53,361 nucleotides of DNA, taken from NCBI GenBank assembly GCA_021413885.1, contig JAIOPM010000035.1, forward strand, positions 1 to 53,361. The letters are read 5' to 3'. The notes under the pieces are model-generated. The model ran no database searches. It was not told where the DNA came from and worked only from the letters and a program-made list of their open reading frames with translations. The stretch is from Planctomycetota bacterium (lineage in GTDB: Bacteria; Planctomycetota; UBA1135; GCA-002686595). The position numbers and the translations under genes are program-made. Of the stretch, positions 52,661 through 53,361 are shown piece after piece. The number at the start of each line of letters is the position of its first letter. The first letter of the stretch is position 1.

Positions 52661-52661
52661 G

Positions 52662-53361
52662 ATGACGTACGAGAACTTGCTCGTCGAGAGGGACGGCGCG
52701 ATCGCTTTCGTGACGGTCAATCGTCCGAAGGTGTTGAACGCGCTCAACCATCAGACGCTCTCCGAGCTCGCCCACGCGTTCGACGCGTTGAAAGTCGACG
52801 ATGCCGTGCGCCTGGTGATCGTCACCGGTTCCGGCGAGAAGGCTTTCGTCGCGGGCGCGGACATCAACGAGCTCGCGAAGATGCAGGCAATGGAAGCGAA
52901 GGACAAGGCGTTCTTCGGCCAGCAAGTGTTCGCCCGCGTCGAGAAGTTGGGCAAGCCCTCGATCGCGATGATCAACGGCTTCGCGCTCGGCGGTGGTTGC
53001 GAGCTCGCGCTCGCCTGCACGCTGCGCACCGCGTCGACAACCGCGAAGATCGGTCTGCCCGAGGTTTCGCTCGGCATCATCCCGGGCTACGGCGGAACGC
53101 AACGCCTCGCTCGCATCGCCGGTCCGGCGGTCGCGCGCGAGTGGGTTCTCACCGCCGACCTCTTTGGCGCGGAGGAAGCCCATCGCGTCGGCGTGGTCAA
53201 TCGCGTGTTCCCGCCCGAGACGTTGCGTGAAGGCACGCTCAAGCTCGCGCAGACGATCCTCTCGCGCGGCCCCGTCGCCGTGCGATTGGCGATGGAGACG
53301 ATCAATCGCGGGCTCAACATGAGCCAACAAGAAGGCGAGATCATCGAGAGCGACATGTTCG
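52662..53361 (+). CDS. Enoyl-CoA hydratase (crotonase), 3' partial
   Basis: 233 codons are present and the frame runs off the window. Crotonase signatures are FVTVNRPKVLNALN, GEKAFVAGADINEL (oxyanion hole), ALGGGCELALAC and GLPEVSLGIIPGYGGTQRL. Both catalytic Glu residues (in GGCEL and LPEVS) are present, as needed for hydration of 2-enoyl-CoA. The ATG follows the cyclophilin stop by one base. It completes, with the thiolase and hydroxyacyl-CoA dehydrogenase, the C4 acyl-CoA set. Confidence 0.95.
   Translation, partial: MTYENLLVERDGAIAFVTVNRPKVLNALNHQTLSELAHAFDALKVDDAVRLVIVTGSGEKAFVAGADINELAKMQAMEAKDKAFFGQQVFARVEKLGKPSIAMINGFALGGGCELALACTLRTASTTAKIGLPEVSLGIIPGYGGTQRLARIAGPAVAREWVLTADLFGAEEAHRVGVVNRVFPPETLREGTLKLAQTILSRGPVAVRLAMETINRGLNMSQQEGEIIESDMF

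Noticed and set aside
1..53361. CRISPR arrays, IS elements, rRNA or replication origin
   Set aside because: No regularly spaced direct repeats, transposase motifs, rRNA segments or DnaA-box clusters were seen on reading the window.

Overview
The window is a GC-rich bacterial chromosome segment that reads most naturally as Planctomycetota. The grounds are Tat-exported Gfo/Idh/MocA oxidoreductases, a two-domain DUF1080 lipoprotein, a Ser/Thr kinase fused to a formylglycine-generating-enzyme (SUMF1) domain, an ECF sigma factor fused to carboxypeptidase-regulatory repeats, and three secreted proteins sharing a C-terminal domain that begins Y-C-T-x-K-x-N-S. Phylum is an inference from content; no rRNA or tRNA gene was seen. 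Genes are tightly packed, many start codons overlap the previous stop (ATGA, GTGA), and no gene-free stretch exceeds about 300 bases. I saw no IS element, integrase, prophage or CRISPR array.

Region 1 (1-4335) is an acyl-CoA operon: the catalytic subunit of a B12-dependent acyl-CoA mutase (5' end outside the window), a small membrane protein, the separate B12-binding subunit, a small helix-turn-helix protein, an acyl-CoA dehydrogenase and a metallo-beta-lactamase-fold hydrolase. The mutase has Gln where methylmalonyl-CoA mutase has its CoA-carboxylate-binding Arg, which points to isobutyryl-CoA or 2-hydroxyisobutyryl-CoA type chemistry. Region 2 (4371-16023) is mixed: secreted proteins, a WYL regulator, a serine beta-lactamase-family enzyme with a palindrome at its promoter, a DinB-like protein, a GT39-type membrane glycosyltransferase, a BtuF-like protein with a GspG-like partner, a secreted S74-chaperone protein, an ECF sigma factor and an acetyltransferase.

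Region 3 (16101-32573) is rich in cell-surface functions: three proteins with the shared Y-C-T domain, a four-gene operon (Tat-Gfo/Idh, ApbE flavin transferase, second Gfo/Idh, membrane cytochrome c), an ECF sigma factor convergent with a kinase-SUMF1 fusion, a frame-disrupted sigma/carboxypeptidase-repeat fusion, and a DUF1080 lipoprotein. A periplasmic sugar-oxidation and signalling theme is plausible but unproven.

Region 4 (32819-48779) holds housekeeping genes: ispH, a three-subunit succinate dehydrogenase (membrane anchor, flavoprotein, Fe-S) like the actinobacterial Sdh1 type, an ISC-type ferredoxin, a DUF2167 gene broken by an in-frame stop, a DEAD-box RNA helicase with a long disordered tail, exonuclease III, a HAD phosphatase, a membrane SGNH hydrolase, a Lon-substrate-domain protein and a SirB1-type transglutaminase-like protein. 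The spacer at 45351-45566 is a run of perfect hairpins and may be a mobile repeat or a structured RNA.

Region 5 (49023-end) is a second acyl-CoA operon: thiolase, 3-hydroxyacyl-CoA dehydrogenase, two cyclophilins and an enoyl-CoA hydratase cut by the window edge. Together with region 1 it covers the reactions linking branched or short-chain acyl-CoAs to acetyl-CoA.
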